From contig NZ_JALDAY010000019.1 of assembly GCF_022698165.1 (NCBI RefSeq), forward strand, positions 1 to 64,000: DNA of 64,000 nucleotides, in the 5' to 3' direction. The notes beneath the pieces were generated by a model that searched no databases, had not been told where the DNA came from, and saw nothing but the letters and a program-made list of their open reading frames with translations. Below, in pieces: positions 33,549 to 42,656 of the stretch. The stretch's first letter is position 1; the number at the start of each line of letters is the position of its first letter. A program made the position numbers and the translations under genes. This DNA is from Streptomyces cylindrosporus. Lineage in GTDB: Bacteria > Actinomycetota > Actinomycetes > Streptomycetales > Streptomycetaceae.

Positions 33549-33562
33549 GGGAAACGGTTACT
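33549..33562 (-). promoter_or_regulatory. LacI-type operator at the importer operon start site
   Basis: Minus-strand AGTAACCGTTTCCC (plus GGGAAACGGTTACT) overlaps the predicted transcription start of the importer operon, the classical repressor position. It is about 208 bp centre to centre from the operator at 33341. Confidence 0.6.
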
Positions 33563-33657
33563 GAAACTCTGTAGCCACCCACCCTCGCCTGCCCTGCCTT
33601 CAGCCGCCCGCGCCCTCTCCCCACCGCAGGCGCTGTCCGCCCCTTCCCGGAGGACCG

Positions 33658-34983
33658 ATGAGCACCATCCGTACGAGAACCCTCGCCGGCGCGGCCGCTG
33701 CCCTCTCCCTGTCCCTCGTCCTGAGTGCCTGCGGTGGCGGCGACGACACCGACTCGGCGGCCAAGACCACCAAGGGCAAGGTGCAGCTGGAGTTCTGGAG
33801 CTGGACCGAGGGCATCTCCGACCAGGTCGCGGTGTGGAACAAGGAGCACCCCGAGACCCAGGTGAAGTTCGTCAACGCCGCGGGCGACACCGTCTACCAG
33901 AAGCTGCGCGCCGCGGTCACCTCGGGCAACGCGCCCTGTCTGTCGAAGATGGACGGGATGAACCTGGCGAACTTCGCCGCCGACGGCCTCCTGACGGACA
34001 TCACGAAGGTCGCCGCGCAGTACAAGTCCCGTTACACCGTCCCGGCCTGGAACGCGGTCAGCCCGGGTGGCGCCACCTACGGCATCCCCACCGGTTCCTC
34101 CCCGCTGTTCACCGCCTACCGCGCGGACCTGTTCGAGAAGTACGGCGTCAAGGCCCCGACCACCTGGGACGAGCTGATCGCCGCCGGCAAGGCGGTGCAG
34201 AAGAAGAACAAGAACGTCAAGATCTTCAACATGGCCGGCGAGGACCCGAGCACGCTGGTCGACCTCTCCTGGGAGGCCGGCGCGCAGTGGTACGCCGTGG
34301 ACGGCGACCACTGGAAGATCGGCTTCACCTCGCCCGACGCGCTCAAGGCGGGCGATGTCGTCCAGCAGCTGGTCGACAACAATCTCGCCTCCAACGCCTC
34401 GTACGCCGACCCGGGCGTCTTCAAGACCTGGGACCTCGGCAAGACGATCCTGATGACCACGTCGACCTGGCAGCTGCCGATCTACGACACCAACTTCCCC
34501 AAGTCGAAGGGGAAGTGGCAGCTCGCCGACGCCCCCGTCTTCGACACCGCCAAGCCGCAGACGTCCAGCAACTTCGACGTCACCGCCGTACTCAAGGGCT
34601 GCAAGTACCCCGACCGCGCGGCCCAGTTCGCCGCCTGGCTGTCCAGCAGCAAGGAGTCTCTGACCGCGCTCACCGACCCCAAGTCCAAGTCGGGGCTCTT
34701 CCCGGCGGTCAAGGACGTCTCGCCGTACGTCGACAAGATCATTCCGACCGAGATGTTCAACGGGAAGTCCGACAGCGCGCAGGTCATCACCACCGCGGCG
34801 TCCCGGGTGGGCGAGCAGTGGCAGTACGGCCCGGACTACGCGGCGATGTACTCCGAGATGCAGAAGCAGTGGGGCAAGGTCATGAAGAAGCAGCTCACCG
34901 TGAAGGCGATGCTGACGCACCTTCAGGAATGGGTGCTGGCCGACCTGAAGAGCAAGGGCGTCAAGGCCGTCGCCGCGAGCTGA
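33658..34983 (+). CDS. ABC sugar-binding lipoprotein
   Basis: The 441-residue family 1 solute-binding protein has a lipoprotein signal ending in lipobox 'LSAC' followed by 'GGGDD'. The mature part begins with 'LEFWSWTEGISDQVAVWNKEHP' and contains 'AYRADLFEKYGVKAPTTWDELI', both typical of oligosaccharide binders. A GGAGG site lies 4-5 bases before the ATG. It is the first gene of a plus-strand importer/enzyme operon under a LacI-type operator and delivers sugar to the two permeases encoded next. Confidence 0.93.
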   Translation: MSTIRTRTLAGAAAALSLSLVLSACGGGDDTDSAAKTTKGKVQLEFWSWTEGISDQVAVWNKEHPETQVKFVNAAGDTVYQKLRAAVTSGNAPCLSKMDGMNLANFAADGLLTDITKVAAQYKSRYTVPAWNAVSPGGATYGIPTGSSPLFTAYRADLFEKYGVKAPTTWDELIAAGKAVQKKNKNVKIFNMAGEDPSTLVDLSWEAGAQWYAVDGDHWKIGFTSPDALKAGDVVQQLVDNNLASNASYADPGVFKTWDLGKTILMTTSTWQLPIYDTNFPKSKGKWQLADAPVFDTAKPQTSSNFDVTAVLKGCKYPDRAAQFAAWLSSSKESLTALTDPKSKSGLFPAVKDVSPYVDKIIPTEMFNGKSDSAQVITTAASRVGEQWQYGPDYAAMYSEMQKQWGKVMKKQLTVKAMLTHLQEWVLADLKSKGVKAVAAS

Positions 34984-35022
34984 CCGTCAACGCCCCCTGA
35001 GCGCACCTCACTGGAGACACCC

Positions 35023-35976
35023 TTGTCCACCCTCACGCGGCCGGCGAAGGCCGCAGCAGACTCCCCGGTCCGGCGGACCTCCCCCCGCCGGGCCGGGAGG
35101 CGGGGAGCCTACAAGGGGCTGCTGTTCATGCTGCCCTTCCTGATCGGCTTCCTCCTGACCTACGTCGTGCCGATCGGCTACGCCTTCAACCAGAGCCTGC
35201 ACGAGAAGAAGAGCAGCGGCCTCGGCTTCGGCCCGACGAAGGTCGTCTTCACCGGCTTCGCCAACTTCTCGGCGATCCTGGCGGACGGCACCTTCTGGGC
35301 CGGGATGCTTCGCACCCTGCTCTTCGGCACCGCGCAGATCACGGTCATGCTGGGCATCTCGCTGCTGCTGGCCCTGCTGCTCGACGGCGTCGCGGCCCGG
35401 GCGGTCCGTTTCTTCCGCGCCGGACTGCTCATCCCGTACGTCATCCCGGGCGTGGTGTCGACGCTGATCTGGCTGTTCCTCTACAGCCCGACCGCGAGCC
35501 CGATCGTCGACATCGGCGACAGGGCGGGCACCACCGTCACCTTCTTCGGCGGCCTGAACACCTATCTCTCGCTGGGCAACCTGCTCACCTGGCAGGGCAT
35601 CGGCTTCAACATGATCCTGATCTCCGCCTCACTGCAGGCACTGCCCCGCGAGCTGTACGAAGCGGCGCGGCTCGACGGTGCGAAGGAGTGGCGGATCGCC
35701 TGGTCGATCAAGGTGCCGAACATCACCGGGATCCTGGTTCTGACCGGCATGTTCTCCCTGATCGGCCGCCTCCAGCTGTTCACCGAGCCGCTGTTCCTGC
35801 GGTATGTGGCACCGGAGTCCATCAGCACCGACTTCACGCCCATGCTGGAGATCTTCGACCGGGCGTTCAAGACCGGCGACTACCAGTACGCCGCCGCCGA
35901 GTCCCTCGTCCTCGCCGTCGTCACCGGCATCCTCGCCTTCGTCTTCTACCGCGTCACGAACAGGAAGGTGTCATGA
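35023..35976 (+). CDS. Carbohydrate ABC transporter permease, MalF type
   Basis: The 317-residue membrane protein has six predicted helices ('GLLFMLPFLIGFLLTYVVPIGYAF' first) and the EAA-loop motif 'ELYEAARLDGAKEWRIAWSIKVPNITG'. It uses a TTG start with GGAG 6-9 bases upstream. Its stop overlaps the next start as ATGA, so the two permeases are made in equal amounts. As with the first importer, no ATPase gene is present. Confidence 0.92.
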   Translation: MSTLTRPAKAAADSPVRRTSPRRAGRRGAYKGLLFMLPFLIGFLLTYVVPIGYAFNQSLHEKKSSGLGFGPTKVVFTGFANFSAILADGTFWAGMLRTLLFGTAQITVMLGISLLLALLLDGVAARAVRFFRAGLLIPYVIPGVVSTLIWLFLYSPTASPIVDIGDRAGTTVTFFGGLNTYLSLGNLLTWQGIGFNMILISASLQALPRELYEAARLDGAKEWRIAWSIKVPNITGILVLTGMFSLIGRLQLFTEPLFLRYVAPESISTDFTPMLEIFDRAFKTGDYQYAAAESLVLAVVTGILAFVFYRVTNRKVS

Positions 35977-36839
35977 GCGCCGTCACCACCGGGGGCGGCG
36001 TACGCCCCACCCGCCGGGCGGTGGCGCTCACCACCGGTCTGCTGATCGTCTTCCTGCTCTACTCGCTCGCCCCCACCTGGTTCCTGCTGGTGGCCTCGAC
36101 CAAGAACCAGACCGACCTCTACTCCACCTTCGGCCTGTGGTTCTCCTCCAACCACCTCGCCGACAACTTCCAGGCCATCTGGGACTACCACGACGGGGTC
36201 TTCGGCCGCTGGATCGCCAACTCCGTCCTCTACTCCACGGTCGGCGCCGCGGGGTCGACGTTCATCTCGCTGGCCGCCGGCTACGGACTGTCGAAGTACG
36301 AATTCCGGGGCAGGGGCGCCCTGTTCGGGGTCATCGTCGGCGCCTCGCTGCTGCCGAGCACCCTGCTGGCGTTCCCGCTCTACCTGGTCTTCGCGAAGAT
36401 CGGTCTCACCAACACGGTGTGGGCGGTGCTGATCCCGTACTTCATCAACCCCTTCGGGGTGTACCTCGGCAAGGTCTACGCCGACACCTCGATGCCCACC
36501 GAGCTGATGGAGGCGGCCCGCATCGACGGCGCGAGCGAGACGCGGATCTTCTTCTCGGTCGCACTCCGGCTGATGACCACCGGCGGCATCACCATCTTCA
36601 TGCTCGACTTCGTCAACATCTGGAACAACTTCTTCCTCCCCCTGTTCATGCTCAACGGCGAGCGCTCCTTCCCCGTCACCCTGGGCCTGTTCTCCTGGGT
36701 GCAGCAGGCGCAGACCTCCCGCGACATGAACACCCTCGTCCTCACCGGGTCCCTGCTGTCGATCATTCCGCTGGCGGTCTTCATGTTCGCCCTCCAGAAG
36801 TACTGGCGCAGCGGAATCCTCATGGGCAGCCTCAAGTAA
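35973..36839 (+). CDS. Carbohydrate ABC transporter permease, MalG type
   Basis: The 288-residue permease starts at the overlapping ATG and has six predicted membrane helices. The EAA loop 'ELMEAARIDGASETRIFFSVALRLM' is a standard CUT1 second-permease signature. It completes the importer with the gene just upstream. Ten bases separate it from the Tat-exported protein gene, showing that exported enzyme and importer are one transcription unit. Confidence 0.92.
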   Translation: MSAVTTGGGVRPTRRAVALTTGLLIVFLLYSLAPTWFLLVASTKNQTDLYSTFGLWFSSNHLADNFQAIWDYHDGVFGRWIANSVLYSTVGAAGSTFISLAAGYGLSKYEFRGRGALFGVIVGASLLPSTLLAFPLYLVFAKIGLTNTVWAVLIPYFINPFGVYLGKVYADTSMPTELMEAARIDGASETRIFFSVALRLMTTGGITIFMLDFVNIWNNFFLPLFMLNGERSFPVTLGLFSWVQQAQTSRDMNTLVLTGSLLSIIPLAVFMFALQKYWRSGILMGSLK

Positions 36840-36849
36840 AGGATCAGTC

Positions 36850-39804
36850 GTGCCCGACGCACCCATCACAGCCGTGCCCAGCGCACCGAGAAGACGCGAC
36901 GTGCTCAAGTACGCCGGCGCGACCGGTGTCGTGGCTGCCGCCATCGGCCTGCCGACCGCCGTGACCGCCACACCGGCCTACGCGGCCGAGCCGGACGCGG
37001 CAGGCGCGCGAGGCCGCGCCCCGCTCGACGTCGTCGTCTTCGGCGACACGGACTCCGAGACGGCGCACAACCTCACCGCCGCCCTCTCCGACACGGTCAC
37101 CGGCGGCCTGGGCCAGAGCGCCCGCGTCCTCAACCCGACCGAACCGGCCTCGTACGCGGGCGGCACCCTGAAGTTCGAGGTCGCGGTCAGCCCGACCGGC
37201 ACCACGTACGTCACCGTCCGCCTGTGGGGCGACGACTACGACGACAGCTCGGCCGAGGCCGCCTCAGGCACCGACATGTGGCGCCTCCAGCTGTTCTGCG
37301 AGGGCAAGCAGGTCGGCCACCAGGACCAGGGCGCCGTCGACAACCTCGACATCCTCGACACCGCGCCCCGCACCCCGGGCCGCTTCTTCTTCCACACCCT
37401 TCCGCTGCCGGAGAAGATGACCGCCGGCAGGAAGAAGGTGTCGCTGGAGATCCGCGCGCTGGGCCGCATCTGGTCCTACGGCCAGAACCAGGCCCAGCTG
37501 TACTACAACATGACCACGCCCTCGCGTGGCATCTACCGTCTCTACACCCACACCGACCCCCGGTTCGTCCCGCCGAAGGGCGAGGTCCAGGGCCCCGCGC
37601 CGACCCCGAAGCCCCGTACCGGCGGCGAGGGGATCCTCGACGACATCAAGGCGCGGGTGCAGAAGGACCAGAAGTACCTCCTCACCTCCGCGACCCCCGC
37701 CACCCTGGACGGCTGGGCGATGCAGTCCCTCGCCGAGGGCTATCTGTGGTCCGGCAGTCCCGCTTACCAGCAGGACGCAGCCGTCGACCGGGTGCTGGAG
37801 GCGATCGACGGCCGGTACATGGCGTGGAAGGCCGACGACACCGTCATGACCGGGTCCGACCAGCAGTGGCAGGGCTTCGGCCGGGTCGGGCTCGTGCTGG
37901 CCCTGCTGTGGGAGCACCTCGGCGACCGCCTCGACACGCAGGTGACCGGCTCGCCGTACGCGATAGCCAACCCCGGCTTCGAGTCGGGCGCCGACACCCC
38001 CACCGGCTGGGAGAAGCCCGGCTGGGCCCCCGGCGGCACCTGGGCCCGCGACACCACGGTCGCCCGCTCGGGCTCCGCCTCCCTCAAACTGACGGCCACC
38101 GGTGCGGGCGACTACAGCTACGTCTACTCGGCGCCCAGGACGCGCGTCGGCTCGGGCACGTACACCTACGGCGCGTGGATCAAGACGGACGGCGTCACCG
38201 GGCTCGGCGCGCACATCGACCCGCTCTTCTTCGACGCGAGCGGCAACCTGGTCGGCAGCGACCACAAGGTGTACGCCACCACCGGCACCCACGACTGGGA
38301 GTACGTGTCGGTCGACCTGGCCACCCCGTCGGGCGCCACCCAGATCGAGATGCACCTGCGCCTGACCGGCCCCGGCACCGCCTGGTTCGACGACGTCACC
38401 CTCGTCGCCCCCACCGGCACGGACACCCCCGTGCCGCCGGTGCGCAAGGACGCGTACGTCGACATGCTCAAGTCCAGCCGGGACTACTGGCGCCGGCACT
38501 TCCCGCACTACAGCAACCAGTCCCAGATCTGCGCCATCGGCATCTACCAGACCAACCGCGGCCTCAGGCTCCTCGCCCCCGACCTCGCCCTGTCCGAGGA
38601 CAAGGCGCGCGACTACCTGTACCAGTCGCTCGGCATCAAGCCGTACCTCGGCCCGGAGGACGCCGACGGCAACCCGACCAAGCCGCTCGGCGAGAGCTAC
38701 TACCAGGTGACGAAGGCGGGCCTGACCCGCGAACTCGGCTACGTCGGCAACTACGGCGAGGTCATGGACTGGCTCGTGATGATGTACGAGTCCGTCACGC
38801 GCGGGTACGGCGGCCAGGAGGCGCCCGAACTGCGCGAGCAGATGGTGCGGATGACCAAGGCGCGCGGCGCGTTCCGGGTGGTCGACGTCGACGGGGACGG
38901 CTGCCGGATCTCCCGCATCGAGACCGTCATCGGCTGGCGCAACGAGGTCTACCCCGGCGAGATCGGCTACGCCTCGCGCACCGCGTGGGACTCCAACCCC
39001 CTGATGACCGCGGTCGCCTTCAAGGACCCCGACATCGTCGGCTGGACCCAGGAGATGATCGCCGACGGCCAGCTCTACCCGCAGCTGACCCTCCAGGCCG
39101 AGCACACCTGGACCCGCGTGGGCCTCAACGCCCTGCGGTTCGTCTCGCACGACTGGCCGGAGTTCCAGGCCCTCGCCGCCCGGCCCGCCCGTATCCCGAC
39201 CGGCTGGGACCGGCCCGACTTCGTCGTCACCGACGAGGAGAACGGGTGCGTGGCCGTCAAGAACGGCAAGGAACTCCTGTTCGCCTCGCTGTACTGGCGT
39301 GCGCGGCAGGGCGTCAACAACTACGCCCGCATCCACCAGGTCACGCCCACCGACCAGCGCTCCGCCACCATCCGCCAGCGCACCGCGGGCGCCACCGGCG
39401 ACACCTTCACGGCCCGCGACTGGATCCTGTGGGACTACGCCATCAACGACCCCGGCGCCGCGGCCATCCCGCCCGGCGGCTTCCCGCCCCCCGGCGAGAC
39501 CCTCCACCAGGCCCTCGCGGGCGACGTCTACCACCTGGCGCCCGTCCCCGCCGACGTCCCCGACCCCACCCTCGGTGTCCACTTCGACGGCGTCGAGACC
39601 ATGCTCGTGGGCCGCGCGCCCTTCTACCTCTGCGAGTACGGCGACTACCTGATCGCCATGAACACCAGCACCGACAAGGTCTTCACCCTGCCGGCGCGAA
39701 CCGACTTCGGGCCGGCCCGCGACCTCGCGACCGGCAAGACGGTCGGAGCGGGCCAATGCCCCAAGCTCGGCCCGCGCAGCACGCTCGTGCTGTATCGCGG
39801 CTGA
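36850..39804 (+). CDS. Large Tat-exported protein of unknown activity with jelly-roll carbohydrate-binding-like domain
   Basis: The 984-residue protein starts at a GTG and has a twin-arginine signal ('APRRRDVLKYAGATG', cleavage near 'AYAAE'). Residues about 50-230 look like a beta-sandwich. Residues about 370-519 resemble a CBM4/9-type jelly roll ('IANPGFESG', 'GTWARDTTVARSGSASLKL', 'GTAWFDDVTLV') and interrupt a helical domain that begins near residue 255 and resumes at 520-815 ('YWRRHFPHYSNQSQICAIGIYQTNRGL', 'ELGYVGNYGEVMDWLVMMYES'), suggesting an alpha/alpha toroid as in many polysaccharide lyases. A C-terminal sandwich follows. I recognise no catalytic family. Next to a lyase-like gene, it may be a new lyase or hydrolase. 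Confidence 0.7.
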   Translation: MPDAPITAVPSAPRRRDVLKYAGATGVVAAAIGLPTAVTATPAYAAEPDAAGARGRAPLDVVVFGDTDSETAHNLTAALSDTVTGGLGQSARVLNPTEPASYAGGTLKFEVAVSPTGTTYVTVRLWGDDYDDSSAEAASGTDMWRLQLFCEGKQVGHQDQGAVDNLDILDTAPRTPGRFFFHTLPLPEKMTAGRKKVSLEIRALGRIWSYGQNQAQLYYNMTTPSRGIYRLYTHTDPRFVPPKGEVQGPAPTPKPRTGGEGILDDIKARVQKDQKYLLTSATPATLDGWAMQSLAEGYLWSGSPAYQQDAAVDRVLEAIDGRYMAWKADDTVMTGSDQQWQGFGRVGLVLALLWEHLGDRLDTQVTGSPYAIANPGFESGADTPTGWEKPGWAPGGTWARDTTVARSGSASLKLTATGAGDYSYVYSAPRTRVGSGTYTYGAWIKTDGVTGLGAHIDPLFFDASGNLVGSDHKVYATTGTHDWEYVSVDLATPSGATQIEMHLRLTGPGTAWFDDVTLVAPTGTDTPVPPVRKDAYVDMLKSSRDYWRRHFPHYSNQSQICAIGIYQTNRGLRLLAPDLALSEDKARDYLYQSLGIKPYLGPEDADGNPTKPLGESYYQVTKAGLTRELGYVGNYGEVMDWLVMMYESVTRGYGGQEAPELREQMVRMTKARGAFRVVDVDGDGCRISRIETVIGWRNEVYPGEIGYASRTAWDSNPLMTAVAFKDPDIVGWTQEMIADGQLYPQLTLQAEHTWTRVGLNALRFVSHDWPEFQALAARPARIPTGWDRPDFVVTDEENGCVAVKNGKELLFASLYWRARQGVNNYARIHQVTPTDQRSATIRQRTAGATGDTFTARDWILWDYAINDPGAAAIPPGGFPPPGETLHQALAGDVYHLAPVPADVPDPTLGVHFDGVETMLVGRAPFYLCEYGDYLIAMNTSTDKVFTLPARTDFGPARDLATGKTVGAGQCPKLGPRSTLVLYRG

Positions 39805-39869
39805 GCCGACCGCGCGCAGCACTTCCCCGCTCGACACCACTCAACGCCGAGTGAAAGAGAACCCTCCCC

Positions 39870-41045
39870 GTGAACGAGCCGCAACCCACCACCAACACGT
39901 CCCCCAACCGCCGCCGTTTCCTCAAGCTCACCGCCGTCGGCGCGGGCGCCGCGGGCCTCGCGGGCGCCGGCGCCCTGGCCGGGGCGAGCCAGGCCGCCGC
40001 CGTCACCTCCGGCCTGACCGCGCTGACCCACCCCGGCGTCCTGCACAGCCGAGCCGACCTCGACCGCATGCGCAGCAAGGTCGCCGCGGGCGCCTCGCCC
40101 TGGATCGGCGGCTACAACGTCTTCGCCGCCGACTTCTTCTCCTCGTCCTCGTACGTCGTCGCGGGCGGCCGGGCGACCGTCACCCGGGGTACCAGCCCCG
40201 AGAGCGGCAACATGGAACTCTGGTACGACTGCAACGCCGCCTACCAGAACGCCCTGATGTGGTACATCACCCAGGACACCGCGCACGCCTCCAAGGCGCT
40301 GGAGATCATCAAGTCCTGGACCAACGCCCTGCAGACCATCAACGGCGCCGACGCCGAACTCGCCGCCGGCGTCTACGGCGCCAAACTGGCCGCGGCCGTC
40401 GAGATCATGCACTACACCGGCCCGGCCGGCAGCTGGACGCAGTCCGAACTCGACGCCACTGTCGCGATGTTCAAGAACGTCTTCGTCCCGCTCATCAACA
40501 TCTACGGCGACGGCGGCTACGGCCTGATGGGCCTCAAGGGCATGATGCAGATCGCGGTCGCCTGCAACGACCTCACCCTGTTCAACGACGCCTACAACGC
40601 CTTCTACACCAACAGCTGCTGCGCCCTGACCAAACTGATCCAGTCCGGCACCGGCCAGTGCTGCGAGTCCGGCCGCGACCAGGCGCACACCCAGCTGATC
40701 CTCGGCTCCCTCGCCGAGATCTGCCAGACGGGCTGGATCCAGGGCCTCGACATGTTCGGCGCCTCCAACTCCCTGCTCCTGAGCGGCTACGAGTACACGG
40801 CGAAGTACAACCTCGGCAACAGCGTCCCGTACGACGCCACCTTCGGACGCTGCAACTGGCACTGGTCGTCGCTCTCCGCCAGGGACAGCTTCCGCACCAT
40901 CTACGAGATCGCCTACAACCACTACGTGAAGCGGGCCGGCAAGTCAGCCCCGTACACCGCCCAGGTGGCGAGCCAACTACGGCCGGAAGGCGCCCCCTTC
41001 CAGTGCGACCACCCGGGCTTCGGCACCCTCCTGTTCTCCCTCTGA
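39870..41045 (+). CDS. Tat-exported alginate-lyase-like (PL5/PL38-type) protein
   Basis: The 391-residue protein starts at GTG and carries a strong twin-arginine signal ('PNRRRFLKLTAVGAG'). The mature part resembles the alginate_lyase alpha/alpha-toroid superfamily: 'LTHPGVLHSRADLDRMRSKVAAGASPW' at its start, 'ALMWYITQDTAHASKALEIIKSW' and 'ESGRDQAHTQLILGSLAEIC', where Arg, Asp and His are likely active-site residues. Superfamily members eliminate beta-linked uronates such as alginate or glucuronan. It lies 65 bp after the 984-residue protein gene. A plant or fungal glucuronate-containing polymer is the probable substrate. Confidence 0.78.
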   Translation: MNEPQPTTNTSPNRRRFLKLTAVGAGAAGLAGAGALAGASQAAAVTSGLTALTHPGVLHSRADLDRMRSKVAAGASPWIGGYNVFAADFFSSSSYVVAGGRATVTRGTSPESGNMELWYDCNAAYQNALMWYITQDTAHASKALEIIKSWTNALQTINGADAELAAGVYGAKLAAAVEIMHYTGPAGSWTQSELDATVAMFKNVFVPLINIYGDGGYGLMGLKGMMQIAVACNDLTLFNDAYNAFYTNSCCALTKLIQSGTGQCCESGRDQAHTQLILGSLAEICQTGWIQGLDMFGASNSLLLSGYEYTAKYNLGNSVPYDATFGRCNWHWSSLSARDSFRTIYEIAYNHYVKRAGKSAPYTAQVASQLRPEGAPFQCDHPGFGTLLFSL

Positions 41046-41063
41046 GTCCCGAACGGACCCCAC

Positions 41064-42656
41064 GTGATCCACAACCCCGTCCTGCGCGGTTTCGAACCCG
41101 ACCCGGTGATCCTGCGCGTCGGCGACGACTTCTACATCGCCACCTCGACCTTCGAGTGGTACCCGGGCGTACGCGTCCACCACTCCCGGGACCTGGTCAA
41201 CTGGCGTGCGCTGGGCGGGGTCCTGGACAGCCGGCGGCTGCTCGACCTGACCGGCGTGCCGGACTCCGGGGGCATCTGGGCGCCCGGACTGTCGTACGCG
41301 GACGGTCTGTTCCACCTGGTCTTCACCGTCGTCGACACCTACGCGGAGGGCTGGAAGGACCTCCCCAACTATGTGACCACCGCGCCCGCGATCGAAGGCC
41401 CCTGGTCCGACCCGGTGCCCCTGCACGGACGGGGCTTCGACGTCTCCCTCTTCCACGACGACGACGATGACGGCGACGGCCGCAGCTGGCTGCTGAACAT
41501 GCGCTTCGACTGGCGCCCGGACCGGGACATGTTCGCCGGGATCGAGCTCCAGGAGTACGACCGCGGGACGCGGACCCTGCTCGGTGAACCGCGGACGATC
41601 TCCGTGGGCACCGCGGCAGGCGTCGCGGAGGGCCCGCACCTGTACAAGAAGGACGGCTGGTACTACCTCGTGCACGCCGAGGGCGGCACCGGCTACGAGC
41701 ACGGAGCGGCCGTCGCCCGCTCCCGCGACCTGTTCGGCCCGTACGAACCCGACCCGGCCGGACCGCTTCTGACGTCCCGTCACGACCCGTCCCTGGAACT
41801 GCAGAAGGCCGGCCACTGCTCGCTCGTACGGACGTCGACGGGCGAGTGGTACGCCGCCCACATCACCGCCCGCCCCTACACCGAGCGCGGCCGGTGCGTG
41901 CTGGGCCGGGAGACCGCGCTGCAACCGGTCACCTGGACCGAGGACGGCTGGCCGCGCATCAAGGGCGGGGTGCCCGCCGTCACCGTGCCCGCCCCGGCGC
42001 TCGCCGCTGCGCCCGTGCCGCCCGAGCCCGTCACCGACCGCTTCGAGACTCTCGGACCGCACTGGTCCACCCTGCGCCGACCGCCCACCCCGGACTGGAT
42101 CGAGCCCGCGCCGGGACGGCTGCGCCTGCACGGCGGCCAGTCACCCGTCGGCCGCCGGTCCCCCAGCCTGCTCGCCCGCCGGGTCACCGCACCCCGGTGC
42201 ACGTTCGAGACCCGGCTGACCTTCGCCCCCCGCACCCCCGACCACCTGGCCGGGCTGACGGCGTACTACAACACCCGCAACTGGCACTATCTGTACATGA
42301 CGGCCGAGGACGACGGATCCCCCGTGCTGACCGCGCTGAGCTGCGCGGCCGGCGCGCTGACCGCGCACCCGGTGCGGATCCCGCTCCCGCCCGGTCTCCC
42401 CGTCGTGCTGCGCGCCGAACTGGACGGTCCCGTCCTGCGTTTCTCTTACGACGTCGACGGGACCGGCCCGCACCGCCTGCCGCTCGACCTCGACGCCACC
42501 GTCCTCTCGGACGAGCACGCGGACGAGTTCCACGACGGACAGCTGCGCGTCCTCGGCTTCACCGGCGCGATGCTGGGCCTGTGGGCGCAGGACCTGGACG
42601 GCGCCGGAGTGCACGCCGACTTCGCGTACGCCACGTACCAGGAGGACCAGGGGTGA
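41064..42656 (+). CDS. GH43 beta-xylosidase/arabinosidase
   Basis: The 530-residue intracellular enzyme matches two-domain GH43 beta-xylosidases. The propeller (about 1-310) begins 'IHNPVLRGFEPDPVILRVGDDFYIATSTFEWYPGV' with catalytic base Asp in 'EPDP', pKa modulator in 'GRGFDVSLF' and acid Glu in 'VAEGPHLYKK'. The C-terminal beta-sandwich (about 330-528) closes the active site ('LTFAPRTPDHLAGLTAYYNTRNWHYLY'). It releases xylose or arabinose from imported oligosaccharides. It starts at a GTG 18 bp after the lyase-like gene and its stop overlaps the hydrolase start. Confidence 0.92.
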   Translation: MIHNPVLRGFEPDPVILRVGDDFYIATSTFEWYPGVRVHHSRDLVNWRALGGVLDSRRLLDLTGVPDSGGIWAPGLSYADGLFHLVFTVVDTYAEGWKDLPNYVTTAPAIEGPWSDPVPLHGRGFDVSLFHDDDDDGDGRSWLLNMRFDWRPDRDMFAGIELQEYDRGTRTLLGEPRTISVGTAAGVAEGPHLYKKDGWYYLVHAEGGTGYEHGAAVARSRDLFGPYEPDPAGPLLTSRHDPSLELQKAGHCSLVRTSTGEWYAAHITARPYTERGRCVLGRETALQPVTWTEDGWPRIKGGVPAVTVPAPALAAAPVPPEPVTDRFETLGPHWSTLRRPPTPDWIEPAPGRLRLHGGQSPVGRRSPSLLARRVTAPRCTFETRLTFAPRTPDHLAGLTAYYNTRNWHYLYMTAEDDGSPVLTALSCAAGALTAHPVRIPLPPGLPVVLRAELDGPVLRFSYDVDGTGPHRLPLDLDATVLSDEHADEFHDGQLRVLGFTGAMLGLWAQDLDGAGVHADFAYATYQEDQG

